A stretch of DNA of 37,719 bases from contig JAAYSC010000037.1 of NCBI GenBank assembly GCA_012524025.1, positions 1 through 37,719 of the forward strand, read 5' to 3'. The position numbers were made by a program, and so were the translations under genes. Positions 7,604 through 15,908 of this stretch are shown here, in pieces. The notes beneath the pieces were generated by a model. That model had not been told where the DNA came from. It was given only the letters and a program-made list of their open reading frames with translations, and ran no database searches. Position 1 is the stretch's first letter; every line of letters begins with the position of its first letter. Origin of the DNA: Clostridiales bacterium. GTDB lineage: Bacteria; Bacillota; Clostridia; Oscillospirales; Acutalibacteraceae.

Positions 7604-9076
7604 TTAGTTTACTATTTCTTTAGCCCGCTTGAAAGTTTCATCCCATATTTTAGTATCTTTAGGCAAATAGGGAGTAACTTTCTCACTTTTGGCTATTATT
7701 GCCCTGGCTTGGCTTATATTTTCAATATCACCGCCGGCCAAGAGCTGTACGACTATATTACCCAAAACCGTGGCTTCAATGGGGCCCGCCAAAACTTTCA
7801 CTTTACAAGCATTTGCGGTCATTTGGCACAAGAGGGTGTCCTTAACACCGCCGCCGATGACATGTATTTTATCATAATCAACCCCTGTGCAGTCTTGGAG
7901 TTTTTCAAAGGTCAGGCGGTATTTCATGGCCAGGCTTTCATAAATACAGCGGACAATTTCACCCACACTTTTGGGGACATATTGACCTGTTTTTTCGCAA
8001 TATTCCTTTATGCGTTTCGGTATATTGCCGGGTAGCCCAAACTCGGGCGAATCGGGGTTAATAAAGCATTTGAAGGGCTCTTCTTTCAGAGCCAAATTTT
8101 CTAAATCGGCATAGCTGTAATCATTGCCGCGCCGGTTCCAATAGCGGCGGCTTTCCTGTATAAGCCAAAGGCCGGTAATATTTTTAAGAAAACCCACCGA
8201 ATCACCGTAACCGCCTTCATTGGTTACATTCATCTTGACAGCCTTTTCATTGACTATGGGCTCATCAAGTTCCGTGCCGAAAAGCGACCAGGTTCCGCTG
8301 CTGATAAAGGCAAAGTCTTTTTCCTCACTGGGTACCGCCGTCAGGGCCGACTGGGTGTCATGCCCGCAAACGGATATTACCGGCACGGGCTCTGCCGAAA
8401 GTTCTTCGCAAAGTGCCTTGTCAAGCCGGCCGGCTACCCTGCCGGAGGGGACGGGCGGGCAAAAAATATGGCTTGGGAGACCGAAGTTTTCAATAATCTC
8501 CCCCGACCAGTTTCTTGTTTTCAAGTCAATTATTTGTGAGGTTGTGGCAATTGAATATTCGGTTGTTTTTTCACCGGTCAACATATAGGTTAAAAGGTCG
8601 GGCATGAAAAGCAGCTTGTCGGCCCTTTCCAAGAGCTCCGGCCTTTTTTGTTTGATTGCCAAAAGCTGGAAAAGTGTGTTGAGTTCCATAAATTGGATGC
8701 CCGTGATTTCATAAATCCGCTCACGGGGCATAAGCTTAAAGGCTTCCTCCAAAATGCCGCTCGTTCTGGCATCCCGGTAGTGGACGGGGTTTTCCAAGAG
8801 GTGGCCGTCCTTGTCCAAAAGGCCAAAATCCACACCCCAGGTGTCAATGCCTATGCTGTCAAAACCGCCGGCTTCACGGCCCTTGATTATACCCTGCTTG
8901 ATTTCATGCAAAAGCCGCAAAACATCCCAGTATAAAACCCCGCCGAAGCTGACCGGGTCATTGGAAAAACGGTGAACTTCTTTGAGGCTAATCTTCTCAC
9001 CGTCATATTCACCTATAATGGCCCGCCCGCTTGAGGCCCCAAAGTCAAAAGCTAAAACTCTTTTGCTTTTTTGCAC
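7604..9076 (-). CDS. rhaB: RhaB-family FGGY sugar kinase, probably L-fuculokinase
   Basis: A 490-residue kinase of the FGGY family, GTG start with GGGGGA eight bases upstream. By sequence it belongs to the rhamnulokinase branch: DFGASSGR at the N-terminus, GIDTWGVDF, YRDARTSG, GIQFMELNTLFQL, SGTWSLFGTE, NVTNEGG, and the C-terminal HVIGGGVKDTLL and AGPIEATVLGN all line up with E. coli RhaB. Yet it lies between fucU and fucI and no rhamnose gene is present, so the physiological substrate is more likely L-fuculose, giving L-fuculose 1-phosphate. RhaB-type kinases serving fucose pathways are known outside enterobacteria. The symbol reflects the family, not a proven substrate. Confidence 0.9.
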   Translation of the reverse strand: MQKSKRVLAFDFGASSGRAIIGEYDGEKISLKEVHRFSNDPVSFGGVLYWDVLRLLHEIKQGIIKGREAGGFDSIGIDTWGVDFGLLDKDGHLLENPVHYRDARTSGILEEAFKLMPRERIYEITGIQFMELNTLFQLLAIKQKRPELLERADKLLFMPDLLTYMLTGEKTTEYSIATTSQIIDLKTRNWSGEIIENFGLPSHIFCPPVPSGRVAGRLDKALCEELSAEPVPVISVCGHDTQSALTAVPSEEKDFAFISSGTWSLFGTELDEPIVNEKAVKMNVTNEGGYGDSVGFLKNITGLWLIQESRRYWNRRGNDYSYADLENLALKEEPFKCFINPDSPEFGLPGNIPKRIKEYCEKTGQYVPKSVGEIVRCIYESLAMKYRLTFEKLQDCTGVDYDKIHVIGGGVKDTLLCQMTANACKVKVLAGPIEATVLGNIVVQLLAGGDIENISQARAIIAKSEKVTPYLPKDTKIWDETFKRAKEIVN

Positions 9077-9095
9077 GGCAACAGTCCCCCCTACC

Positions 9096-9518
9096 CTAAA
9101 TTACAACGCCCTTTTTTAGGATTATGTTAGCATATATGGCGGTTTCACCAGTGGCAATAACGGCATAGGCCCTCTTTGCCCTTTCGTAAAAATCAAAGCG
9201 TTCAACAAGCTCTATCTTCTTGTCACCCTCATTGGCTTTAACAATCTTTTTGTAGTCAGCCCAAATAGGCGGCGGATTTTTGGCATCTTCATTGTCCATA
9301 AGAGCTACCGGGCTTTCCACATAAGTGTCCAAGGGAAAAAGTTTTAAAACAGCGTCAAGCACTTGGGGCACACCGTGACCGTCCAAGCGCACAAGCCTTT
9401 GGGCCACACTTGCCGCCGGGAAATTGCCGTCACCTATAACTATTTCGTCACCGTGACCCATTTCCATCAAAATTTTTAAAAGTTCGGGGGATAAAATTGC
9501 CGGTATGTTCTTTAACAT
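9096..9518 (-). CDS. fucU: L-fucose mutarotase (RbsD/FucU family)
   Basis: A 140-residue protein that interconverts alpha and beta anomers of L-fucose, supplying the form used by FucI. The opening (MLKNIPAILSPELLKILMEMGHGDEI...) matches E. coli FucU almost residue for residue, including the catalytic-region MGHGDE and DGNFPA, the latter standing for DAHFPA. One difference is that the second His of DAHFPA is Asn here. A GAGAGGAAGAG site precedes the ATG. It lies 19 bases before the kinase gene and 21 bases after the ABC transporter gene, in one operon. Confidence 0.94.
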   Translation of the reverse strand: MLKNIPAILSPELLKILMEMGHGDEIVIGDGNFPAASVAQRLVRLDGHGVPQVLDAVLKLFPLDTYVESPVALMDNEDAKNPPPIWADYKKIVKANEGDKKIELVERFDFYERAKRAYAVIATGETAIYANIILKKGVVI

Positions 9519-9539
9519 AAATCTCTTCCTCTCAAGTTT

Positions 9540-11300
9540 TTAATCGAAGGTGTACATGTTGTAGAGATCGCGGTAGATACCGTCTTTTTCAAAGAGTTCT
9601 TTGTGGTTGCCTTGCTCGGCTATGCCGTCTTCTGTTAAAACCAAAATTTCATTGGCGTTTTTTATGGTAGTCAAGCGGTGGGCTATGGTTAGGGTGGTCC
9701 TGCCCTCGGTCAAAAGTTCCAAGGATTTTTGGACCAAACGCTCACTTTCGTTGTCAAGCGAAGAGGTGGCCTCATCCAAAATTAAAATCGGTGGGTTTTT
9801 GAGGAAGACCCGTGCTATGGATATACGCTGCTTTTGGCCGCCGGAAAGCTTGACCCCACGCTCACCTATGTAAGTATCATAACCTTCCGGCAATTGGCTG
9901 ATAAATTCATGGGCGCCGGCTTTTCTTGCGGCTTCTTCCACCTCTCGGCGGTCGGCGTCTTGTTTCCCGTAGGAAATGTTGTCATAAACAGAGCCGGAAA
10001 AGAGATAAACATCCTGCTGAACCACGCCTATGTGCGAACGCAAGGAGCGGCTGGTGTATTTTTTAATGTTTACACCATCCAGTAAAATCTCGCCCTCATT
10101 AACTTCGTAAAAACGCGGGATAAGGTTGCAGACTGTGGTCTTACCCGCACCGGAAGGGCCGACAATGGCTACATTCCCACCCACCGGAATATGAAGGTTT
10201 AAATTGTCCAACACTTTTTTATCTGTACCGGGGTAGGCAAAGCTAACAGCTTTAAATTCAATTTCGCCCTTGGCTTCAAGCAATTCAACCGCATCTTCCG
10301 CATCCCTGACTTCCGGAATTTCGTCCATTATTTCGGCAAAGCGGTCAAGGGCGGAAGCGCCTTGGTAAAACTGTTCGCTAAAGTCCGCCACCCGTCTGAT
10401 GGAAGTTAACAAGGTGCTTACCAAAAGAAGGCTTGCGGTAAAATCACCCGGCGTTGTGAGACCCTTGGCCATTGATCGTGCGCCGGCGACCACAATAAGA
10501 ATATACATAATGCCGTCAAAAATCCGCATGGTGGTGTGGAAGTTTGCCATGTTGCGATAATTTCGCCTTTTTATGTCCAGAAACTTTTCGGTTCCTCTGC
10601 CAAACTTTTCCATCTCAACATGCTCATTGGCAAATGATTTTACCACCCTGATGCCAAGCAGGCTGTCTTCCGTGCCGGCATTGATTTCACCCAGTTGGTG
10701 GCGGGCGTCCTTGAAGGTTTGCTTCATTTTCCTTCGCATGTTCTTTGTAACTATGAACATAAAGGGCATGACGGAAAAAATCAAAAGGGCCAACTTTATA
10801 TTCATTGTGGCAAAGATGATAAAACTTACTATGAGTTTTATGGTTGTGATAAAAACTTCTTCGGGAAAATGATGAGAAAATTCCGATATATCAAAGAGGT
10901 CGGTCGTCACCCGCGACATGAGCTGGCCGATTTTGGTGTTATCGTAAAAGGAATAAGAAAGAGACTGTAAATGGGCGAAAAGGTCGTTTCGCATTTCGGT
11001 CTCAATTTTAGCCCCCATAATGTGCCCGCCCGAAGCCATAAAATAGCTGGCGGCCGCATCCACTGCTCTCAAGGCCAGGTAAATCAAGGTCAAGCTTGAA
11101 ACCTTCCGAACGGTCAGCAAGGCGGCGTCGGTTATGGCAGTGTCCGTAATGTTTTTAACTATCAAGGGCAGTATCAGTTCGGTAACCGTGGTCAAAGAGG
11201 CACAAACAAGGTCCAATGCCAAAAGCCCCTTGTGTTTCATCAAATAGGGGAAGAAAATCCGCATTAGGTCTGTATTTTTGTGTTTTAATTTGTTGCTCAT
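9540..11300 (-). CDS. ABC exporter, fused permease-ATPase half transporter (MsbA/LmrA type)
   Basis: About 586 residues. An N-terminal six-helix ABC exporter domain is followed by a nucleotide-binding domain with Walker A GPSGAGKT, signature LSGGQKQR, Walker B ILILDEATSS and H-loop IAHRL, all intact, so it should work as a homodimer. I place the start at the second ATG of ATGATGAGC, just after GGGAG; the frame stays open to a TTG at 11336 with no ribosome site. Exporters of this class move lipids, drugs or peptides, not monosaccharides, so its place at the head of the fucose operon is unexpected. It shares a promoter at 11362-11389 and has a 21-base gap to fucU. Confidence 0.92.
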   Translation of the reverse strand: MSNKLKHKNTDLMRIFFPYLMKHKGLLALDLVCASLTTVTELILPLIVKNITDTAITDAALLTVRKVSSLTLIYLALRAVDAAASYFMASGGHIMGAKIETEMRNDLFAHLQSLSYSFYDNTKIGQLMSRVTTDLFDISEFSHHFPEEVFITTIKLIVSFIIFATMNIKLALLIFSVMPFMFIVTKNMRRKMKQTFKDARHQLGEINAGTEDSLLGIRVVKSFANEHVEMEKFGRGTEKFLDIKRRNYRNMANFHTTMRIFDGIMYILIVVAGARSMAKGLTTPGDFTASLLLVSTLLTSIRRVADFSEQFYQGASALDRFAEIMDEIPEVRDAEDAVELLEAKGEIEFKAVSFAYPGTDKKVLDNLNLHIPVGGNVAIVGPSGAGKTTVCNLIPRFYEVNEGEILLDGVNIKKYTSRSLRSHIGVVQQDVYLFSGSVYDNISYGKQDADRREVEEAARKAGAHEFISQLPEGYDTYIGERGVKLSGGQKQRISIARVFLKNPPILILDEATSSLDNESERLVQKSLELLTEGRTTLTIAHRLTTIKNANEILVLTEDGIAEQGNHKELFEKDGIYRDLYNMYTFD

Positions 11301-11361
11301 CATACTCCCGGCAAAGCAAGCAAAAATTTTCATCAAAGAATAGCATGCTTCCCTGATTCTA

Positions 11362-11389
11362 ATTATAACCTATATCAAATTTAATGCAA
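11362..11389 (-). promoter_or_regulatory. Promoter for the ABC exporter-fucU-kinase-fucI operon
   Basis: Read on the minus strand: TTGCAT (11389-11384), 16 bases, then a perfect TATAAT (11367-11362). Transcription would begin near 11355. No clear operator repeat is visible next to it. Confidence 0.65.
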
Positions 11390-11481
11390 AGGCAAAATTT
11401 CTTTTTTTGCACTGTTTTTGTTGGCTTTTAATCATCTTTGTGCTAACCTTTTAAAAATACCCAAACAGAAAGGATCTTTTT

Positions 11482-13011
11482 ATGTTTGCACGCACCAAAA
11501 GCATGGGACTTTATGGCATGGAAGCCTACATGGTAGAAGTTGAGGCCGACTTATCTCGGGGCCTGCCGCGTTTTGATATTGTGGGCCTGCCCGACACTTC
11601 TGTGAGTGAAGCTAAAAACAGGGTTCATTCCGCCATAAAAAACAGCGGTTACGACTACCCCGTCAGCCGGATAACCGTCAATTTGGCGCCGGCCGACAAG
11701 CGCAAGGAAGGGCCGGTTTATGACCTGCCTGTTTTTCTTTCGATTTTAGTGGCCGGCCGCCAGCTCAAACCCCTGCCCGAAGATGCCGCCTTTATCGGTG
11801 AACTTTCGCTCAGCGGCCAAGTACGGCGTGTAAACGGGGCCCTGCCCATGGTTATCAAGGCGCAAGAGGCGGGAGTTAAATCTGTTTTTATACCGGAAGC
11901 CAATGCTGCCGAAAGTTCGGTTGTGCGCGGCATTGATGTTTACCCCGTGCGGGATGTTTCTCAACTTTTAGACCACTTAAAGGGCAAGGAAAAAATTGAA
12001 GCCACCCGGGCAGAAGATTATTTAAAATATGATATGCCCCAAGCCCTTCCGGATTTTCGTGATGTGCGTGGCCAACTTGAAGCCCGCTTGGCCCTGGAGG
12101 TTGCTGCGGCCGGCGGCCACAATGTTATGATGATCGGGCCGCCCGGTTCCGGCAAAAGCATGTTGGCCAAACGCCTGCCTTCAATCTTGCCCGACATGAC
12201 CTTTGAAGAAAGTTTGGAAACCACCAAGCTTTACTCCATCGCCGGCAGCCTGCCCGAAAAAATATCACTCATAAGGGCCAGACCCTTTCGCTCGCCCCAC
12301 CATACGGTCTCACCGGCCGGCCTGTCCGGCGGCGGCACAGTCCCGCGCCCGGGTGAAATTTCGCTTGCCCACAACGGTGTTTTGTTTTTGGATGAATTGC
12401 CGGAATTTTCACGCAGAGCCTTGGAAGTTATGCGCCAACCCATTGAAGACGGTGAGATAAGCATATCCCGCGTAGCGGGGTCTTTGACCTACCCTTGTTC
12501 TGTCATGTTGGTCTGTGCCATGAACCCTTGCCCTTGCGGTTTTTTCGGGCACCCAAGCAAAGAGTGCACCTGCCCTCGCGGTGCGGCCGCCCGTTACTTG
12601 TCCAAGGTTTCCGGCCCCCTCTTGGACAGGTTGGACATTCACATTGAAGTGCCGCCCGTTGATTTTGAAAAGCTTTCTGCCGACGGCCCGGGTGAAGATT
12701 CGGCAGCCATGCGCCAAAGGGTAAACGCCGCACGGCAAATTCAGCAAAAACGCTTTGAAGGCCGGGGCATTTCAAACAATGCCCGTATGGATGCCGCCAT
12801 GACCCGAGAGTTTTGCCGCCCGACACCCGCCGCCATGGTTTTACTGGAACAGGCCTTTGAGCGCCTTGGAATGTCCGCGCGCGCTTATGACAAAATTTTA
12901 AGAGTCGCTCGCACCGTGGCAGACTTACAGGCAAGCCGGGCCATTGATGTGCCCCACATAGCCCAGGCCATCCAATTTCGCAGTTTGGACAGAAAATTTT
13001 GGCAAAATTAA
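11482..13011 (+). CDS. comM: YifB/ComM family Mg-chelatase-like AAA+ ATPase
   Basis: A 509-residue protein with AAAGGA seven bases before ATG. It has an N-terminal ChlI-like domain (SRGLPRFDIVGLPD), Walker A GPPGSGKS (219-226), Walker B LFLDELPEF, and a cysteine-rich stretch (CAMNPCPCGFFGHPSKECTC) typical of this family, then the C-terminal Mg_chelatase_C domain. In Vibrio, ComM is a hexameric helicase aiding branch migration during natural transformation; the family is widespread in bacteria, including those not known to be competent. It is not a true magnesium chelatase, as no ChlD/ChlH partners occur. Single gene, full length. Confidence 0.95.
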   Translation: MFARTKSMGLYGMEAYMVEVEADLSRGLPRFDIVGLPDTSVSEAKNRVHSAIKNSGYDYPVSRITVNLAPADKRKEGPVYDLPVFLSILVAGRQLKPLPEDAAFIGELSLSGQVRRVNGALPMVIKAQEAGVKSVFIPEANAAESSVVRGIDVYPVRDVSQLLDHLKGKEKIEATRAEDYLKYDMPQALPDFRDVRGQLEARLALEVAAAGGHNVMMIGPPGSGKSMLAKRLPSILPDMTFEESLETTKLYSIAGSLPEKISLIRARPFRSPHHTVSPAGLSGGGTVPRPGEISLAHNGVLFLDELPEFSRRALEVMRQPIEDGEISISRVAGSLTYPCSVMLVCAMNPCPCGFFGHPSKECTCPRGAAARYLSKVSGPLLDRLDIHIEVPPVDFEKLSADGPGEDSAAMRQRVNAARQIQQKRFEGRGISNNARMDAAMTREFCRPTPAAMVLLEQAFERLGMSARAYDKILRVARTVADLQASRAIDVPHIAQAIQFRSLDRKFWQN

Positions 13012-13115
13012 AAACTTAAACTCCTGTGATTTTAAGAAAATGTACATGGTTTTGTGTTTTTTTACATATTCTTTGCAGGTTTAAGAAAATTGTGGGTTTT
13101 CTACCCTCTTCTTCG

Positions 13116-13144
13116 TTTACTTTATATGTTTGTAATGATACAAT
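13116..13144 (+). promoter_or_regulatory. Candidate promoter for the unknown gene at 13199
   Basis: TTTACT (13116-13121), 17 bases, TACAAT (13139-13144). The stretch from 13012 to 13198 is AT-rich and carries no gene. The -10 overlaps a short inverted repeat TTGTA/TACAA that could be an operator. Confidence 0.4.
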
Positions 13145-13198
13145 TATTAAACCTTCTCTTATTATCGGGTTTTTCCTTTATTTTTTTGAGGTGGCTTT

Positions 13199-14278
13199 TT
13201 GGAACTCAAGAGCTCTTATTTGAATAAGGCTTATTATATCGCGACTATACTTCAGTATAGCCGCGAGCTTTCCGATGACGGTTTTACAACCGAAATAAGA
13301 AAGGTCTTTAGCTTTGAAGGCCAAGACCTGGCCCTTGACCTTTACGCCCAACGCAATGACGAGCGGCGTGCTTATAAGTTTTGCCTGCCCGGTGAAGACG
13401 AGGCCGAAGGCCCCGACAGCAAGGCCGTTTTTGAAGAACTCTGCAAAGCACATGAGCTCACACCCTTTATTCTTGATGTTCCCCTGCCCCCAAAAAAGCA
13501 GATTCAATTTGATGAGCTTGAAAACATTGTGGGCGATTACTTCTTGAGCGGTGACCTTTTACCCGAATTGGCCCAACTGCCCTGCTTGGCAGATACCAAA
13601 TCAGTCAGCCTAAAAGATATAAGCGAAGTCATTTTTGAAAGGGATCATTTTTTACTTTCGGCCAAGGCCTTGATCTATGTTGATTTTAAATTAAACGACC
13701 CCGCTATGGGTGAAACCCATCTTTCGACCGAATGCTTTCCTTTGAATTTTACCACCAAGTTGGACGGCAACTACAACTTTATTTCAATGGAATATTCCAT
13801 TGACCTTTCCGGCCTTGAGGCCAAGAACCTTATCTGCCAAAGGGAAGATATTGAAAAAATCTATGTAAGTAAAGAAAAGTTTGATTCCCTCACCCTCTTG
13901 TATCAAGAGCTTTCCGAAAACTTTTTAGAAATGATTGAGGGCTTTCTTCAACTGTCCGACTACATGGAAGAAGGCTTTGACGAGGAAAGTGAAGACAGCC
14001 GCCAAGAGCTTGAAAGCCTGCTGGCCCAAGCCGAGTCAAAGCTTGCCAAGTCCGGCAAGTCCATGAGGCGAAACGCCCCCTTCGTCCCTCAAAAGCTTTT
14101 TGATATTTTAGGGGCCGCCGATTCCGAATGCGGCAAAAAACTCGCCCTGGCCCAAACCCTGCTCAAAGGGGGTCAAGCCGCCCACCTTGAATCCGACGGG
14201 ATGGGTAAAATTATTGACCTGCGCGATGACTTTATAGGCTACATGCGCTCTTACTTAACCGGTATCGATATCGGTTGA
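13199..14278 (+). CDS. Soluble acidic protein of unknown function, possible degenerate PDDEXK-like N-terminus
   Basis: A 359-residue protein starting at TTG, with GAGGTGG four bases upstream and no other good start. There is no signal or membrane segment. Residues about 18-95 run DDGFTTEI, GQDLALDLYAQ, RRAYKF, then KAVFEELCKAHELTPFILDV; this pattern of strands and a helix resembles PDDEXK nuclease-like domains, but the expected ExK is replaced by AYKF, so if that fold is right it would be inactive. A beta-rich middle and an acidic helical region (about 240-290) follow. It is flanked by its own promoter and terminator. I do not recognise the family; the fold idea is inference only. Confidence 0.75.
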   Translation: MELKSSYLNKAYYIATILQYSRELSDDGFTTEIRKVFSFEGQDLALDLYAQRNDERRAYKFCLPGEDEAEGPDSKAVFEELCKAHELTPFILDVPLPPKKQIQFDELENIVGDYFLSGDLLPELAQLPCLADTKSVSLKDISEVIFERDHFLLSAKALIYVDFKLNDPAMGETHLSTECFPLNFTTKLDGNYNFISMEYSIDLSGLEAKNLICQREDIEKIYVSKEKFDSLTLLYQELSENFLEMIEGFLQLSDYMEEGFDEESEDSRQELESLLAQAESKLAKSGKSMRRNAPFVPQKLFDILGAADSECGKKLALAQTLLKGGQAAHLESDGMGKIIDLRDDFIGYMRSYLTGIDIG

Positions 14279-14307
14279 TTTTATAGGGCACAAGGTATAT
14301 AGAAAAC

Positions 14308-14337
14308 CTCTTCGGCCTTTGGCCGCGGGGCTTTTTT
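14308..14337 (+). terminator. Rho-independent terminator
   Basis: CGGCC/GGCCG core around a TTT loop, extended by G-U and G-C pairs, then T6 at 14332-14337. It closes the transcript of the preceding unknown gene. Confidence 0.7.
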
Positions 14338-14340
14338 ATT

Positions 14341-14368
14341 AGCCGAGCCCTATAGTGCTCGGTCGGCT
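14341..14368 (+). other. Hairpin just upstream of the arylamine acetyltransferase ribosome site
   Basis: AGCCGAGC (14341-14348) faces GCTCGGTCGGCT (14357-14368), an inverted repeat with a two-base bulge. It ends two bases before the AAAGGAG site. It could be a translational control hairpin or a protein binding site; no T run follows, so it is not a terminator. Confidence 0.35.
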
Positions 14369-14381
14369 GAAAGGAGTTTTT

Positions 14382-15149
14382 ATGGACATAAATCTTTATC
14401 TGGACAGAATTGGCTTTGACAGGGAAGCAAGGCTCGATTTCAAAACCTTGAAAGAGCTTCAGTACCGCCATCTTTGCACCGTCCCTTATGAAAATCTTGA
14501 TATTATAGCGGGCATTCCCCTTAAATTGGATGCCCAAAGCATGTATAAGAAAATAGTTGAAGATCATAGGGGCGGCTATTGCTTTGAGTTAAACGGGGCC
14601 TTCGGCCTTCTTTTGCGCGAGCTTGGCTTTAATGTTATTGACTGCATGGCAAGGTTTTTGAAAAACGAAAAAGAAATACCCATGCGTCGCCACAGGGTGC
14701 TTAAAGTTAAATGCGATGACGGTCTTTTCTTGTGTGATGTGGGTGTGGGTATGACCTGCCCCATTTACCCGGTCAGGCTTGACACTTTTGATGTGCAGAC
14801 CATTGGCGGCCAAGAATACCGCATAAGTAAAGACGACTTTTTGGGTACCGTCATCCACCAAAAGATAGATGGGGAATGGGACCGCTTTTTTGCTTTTACA
14901 GACGAACCCCAGCTTGATATCGACTATGTCATGCCCTCTTTTTATTGTGAAAAGCATCCGGACTCCCCCTTCATTGTTGACTATATGTTAGCCATCCAAA
15001 CCCCTTTTGGCGGCAAAAACGCCCTCAACTCCAATAAATTGACTTATTGGGATGAAAAGGGCAAACACAAGAAGGAGCTTAAAGGTCAAGAAGAAATAAA
15101 AGACGCTCTTGAAAAATATTTTAAGCTAAAAAACTTTCCTTTAATTTAA
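14382..15149 (+). CDS. nat: Arylamine N-acetyltransferase
   Basis: A 255-residue cytoplasmic enzyme that transfers acetyl from acetyl-CoA to arylamines or arylhydrazines. The start at 14382 follows AAAGGAG by five bases; an upstream ATG at 14355 lies before that site and is rejected. The Cys-His-Asp triad is visible: Cys67 in RGGYCFEL, His104 in RHRVLKV, Asp119 in CDVGVG, with the spacing usual for NATs. The N-terminal LQYRHLCTVPYENLDI is the family signature. It stands alone between two terminators. Confidence 0.94.
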   Translation: MDINLYLDRIGFDREARLDFKTLKELQYRHLCTVPYENLDIIAGIPLKLDAQSMYKKIVEDHRGGYCFELNGAFGLLLRELGFNVIDCMARFLKNEKEIPMRRHRVLKVKCDDGLFLCDVGVGMTCPIYPVRLDTFDVQTIGGQEYRISKDDFLGTVIHQKIDGEWDRFFAFTDEPQLDIDYVMPSFYCEKHPDSPFIVDYMLAIQTPFGGKNALNSNKLTYWDEKGKHKKELKGQEEIKDALEKYFKLKNFPLI

Positions 15150-15162
15150 GTGCAAAAATATA

Positions 15163-15204
15163 AGCCTTGCCGGGTCTGACATGCTCCGGCAAGGCTGTTT
15201 TTTT
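15163..15204 (+). terminator. Strong rho-independent terminator after nat
   Basis: AGCCTTGCCGG (15163-15173) pairs perfectly with CCGGCAAGGCT (15186-15196), followed by a run of seven T. It lies between the convergent nat and GtrA genes. Confidence 0.88.
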
Positions 15205-15209
15205 AGATT

Positions 15210-15779
15210 TTAATTTTTTTCTGTCTTTTTAAAAACAAAAAACTTGCTCAAAACAAAATTTAAGACCAAAACAACTATCTGGCCTATGACTACTTTGCCT
15301 ACTATTTCGCTACCGCCCAAAAGGCTGACCCACAAAATTATTATCAAACTCTCGGCCGCCAAAGAAAAAACCCGTGACCCGAAAAAAGCCAATAATTCCT
15401 TGAATACTTCCCCCGCTCGCCCGGCCTTGCTTTCAAAAACATAATGCTTGTTGGTCACAAAGGCAAAAGTAACGGCCGCAAACCAAGAAATTATGTTTGT
15501 TGCAAAAATTCTAAAAGATTCCGACAATTCGGGTATATGTTTAAGCCAGGGGTATCTTCCTAAAGCATCCGAAGCCAAAGCCATGTCGCCCGAAAACCAG
15601 CCCCGGCTTTCGAAAAGATACATGGCAAGGGCATAGCTTAAAATGCTGACGAGTGTTGTCAGGCCCCCAAAGAAAACATACATTACAATCTCACGGGCCA
15701 AAAGCTTGCCCAAAAGCTTGTTTTTGCTCAAGCTTTTATAAAGTTTGTTTTTTTCTATCCTTTGCCAAATTTTATCCAA
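15210..15779 (-). CDS. GtrA-family membrane protein
   Basis: A 189-residue protein beginning at TTG, with AGAGGA five bases upstream. Four hydrophobic helices (about 32-56, 88-110, 130-155, 160-183) and the motifs FGGLTTLVS, FVTNKHYVF and NFVLSKFFVF identify the GtrA family. Members are thought to flip or help transfer polyprenyl-linked sugars for cell-surface glycosylation. The loop between helices 1 and 2 is longer than in short GtrA proteins. No glycosyltransferase partner is adjacent. The gene lies divergently from the DUF1624 acyltransferase gene, with 129 bases between them. Confidence 0.88.
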   Translation of the reverse strand: MDKIWQRIEKNKLYKSLSKNKLLGKLLAREIVMYVFFGGLTTLVSILSYALAMYLFESRGWFSGDMALASDALGRYPWLKHIPELSESFRIFATNIISWFAAVTFAFVTNKHYVFESKAGRAGEVFKELLAFFGSRVFSLAAESLIIILWVSLLGGSEIVGKVVIGQIVVLVLNFVLSKFFVFKKTEKN

Positions 15780-15851
15780 AACAATCCTCTTCTCAATAAA
15801 ACATCAAACATCTCATGATTCTGCCGCAATTATAGACCGCAGGCTTTTTAA

Positions 15852-15880
15852 TTGTCAAGGTAGGGGGTCTGTGCTAAAAT
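15852..15880 (+). promoter_or_regulatory. Promoter for the DUF1624 gene
   Basis: TTGTCA (15852-15857), 17-base spacer, TAAAAT (15875-15880): five of six matches at each box. It lies 28 bases before the ATG. Confidence 0.7.
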
Positions 15881-15908
15881 AGGATTATTAAATTTAGGCG
15901 GTGAGTTT

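Noticed and set aside
12409-12934. Minus-strand open frames across the comM ATPase region
   Set aside because: They are composition shadows with no ribosome sites or recognisable domains.
11482-13011. True magnesium chelatase subunit
   Set aside because: The cysteine-rich insert and C-terminal domain are of the YifB/ComM type, and no tetrapyrrole genes are nearby.
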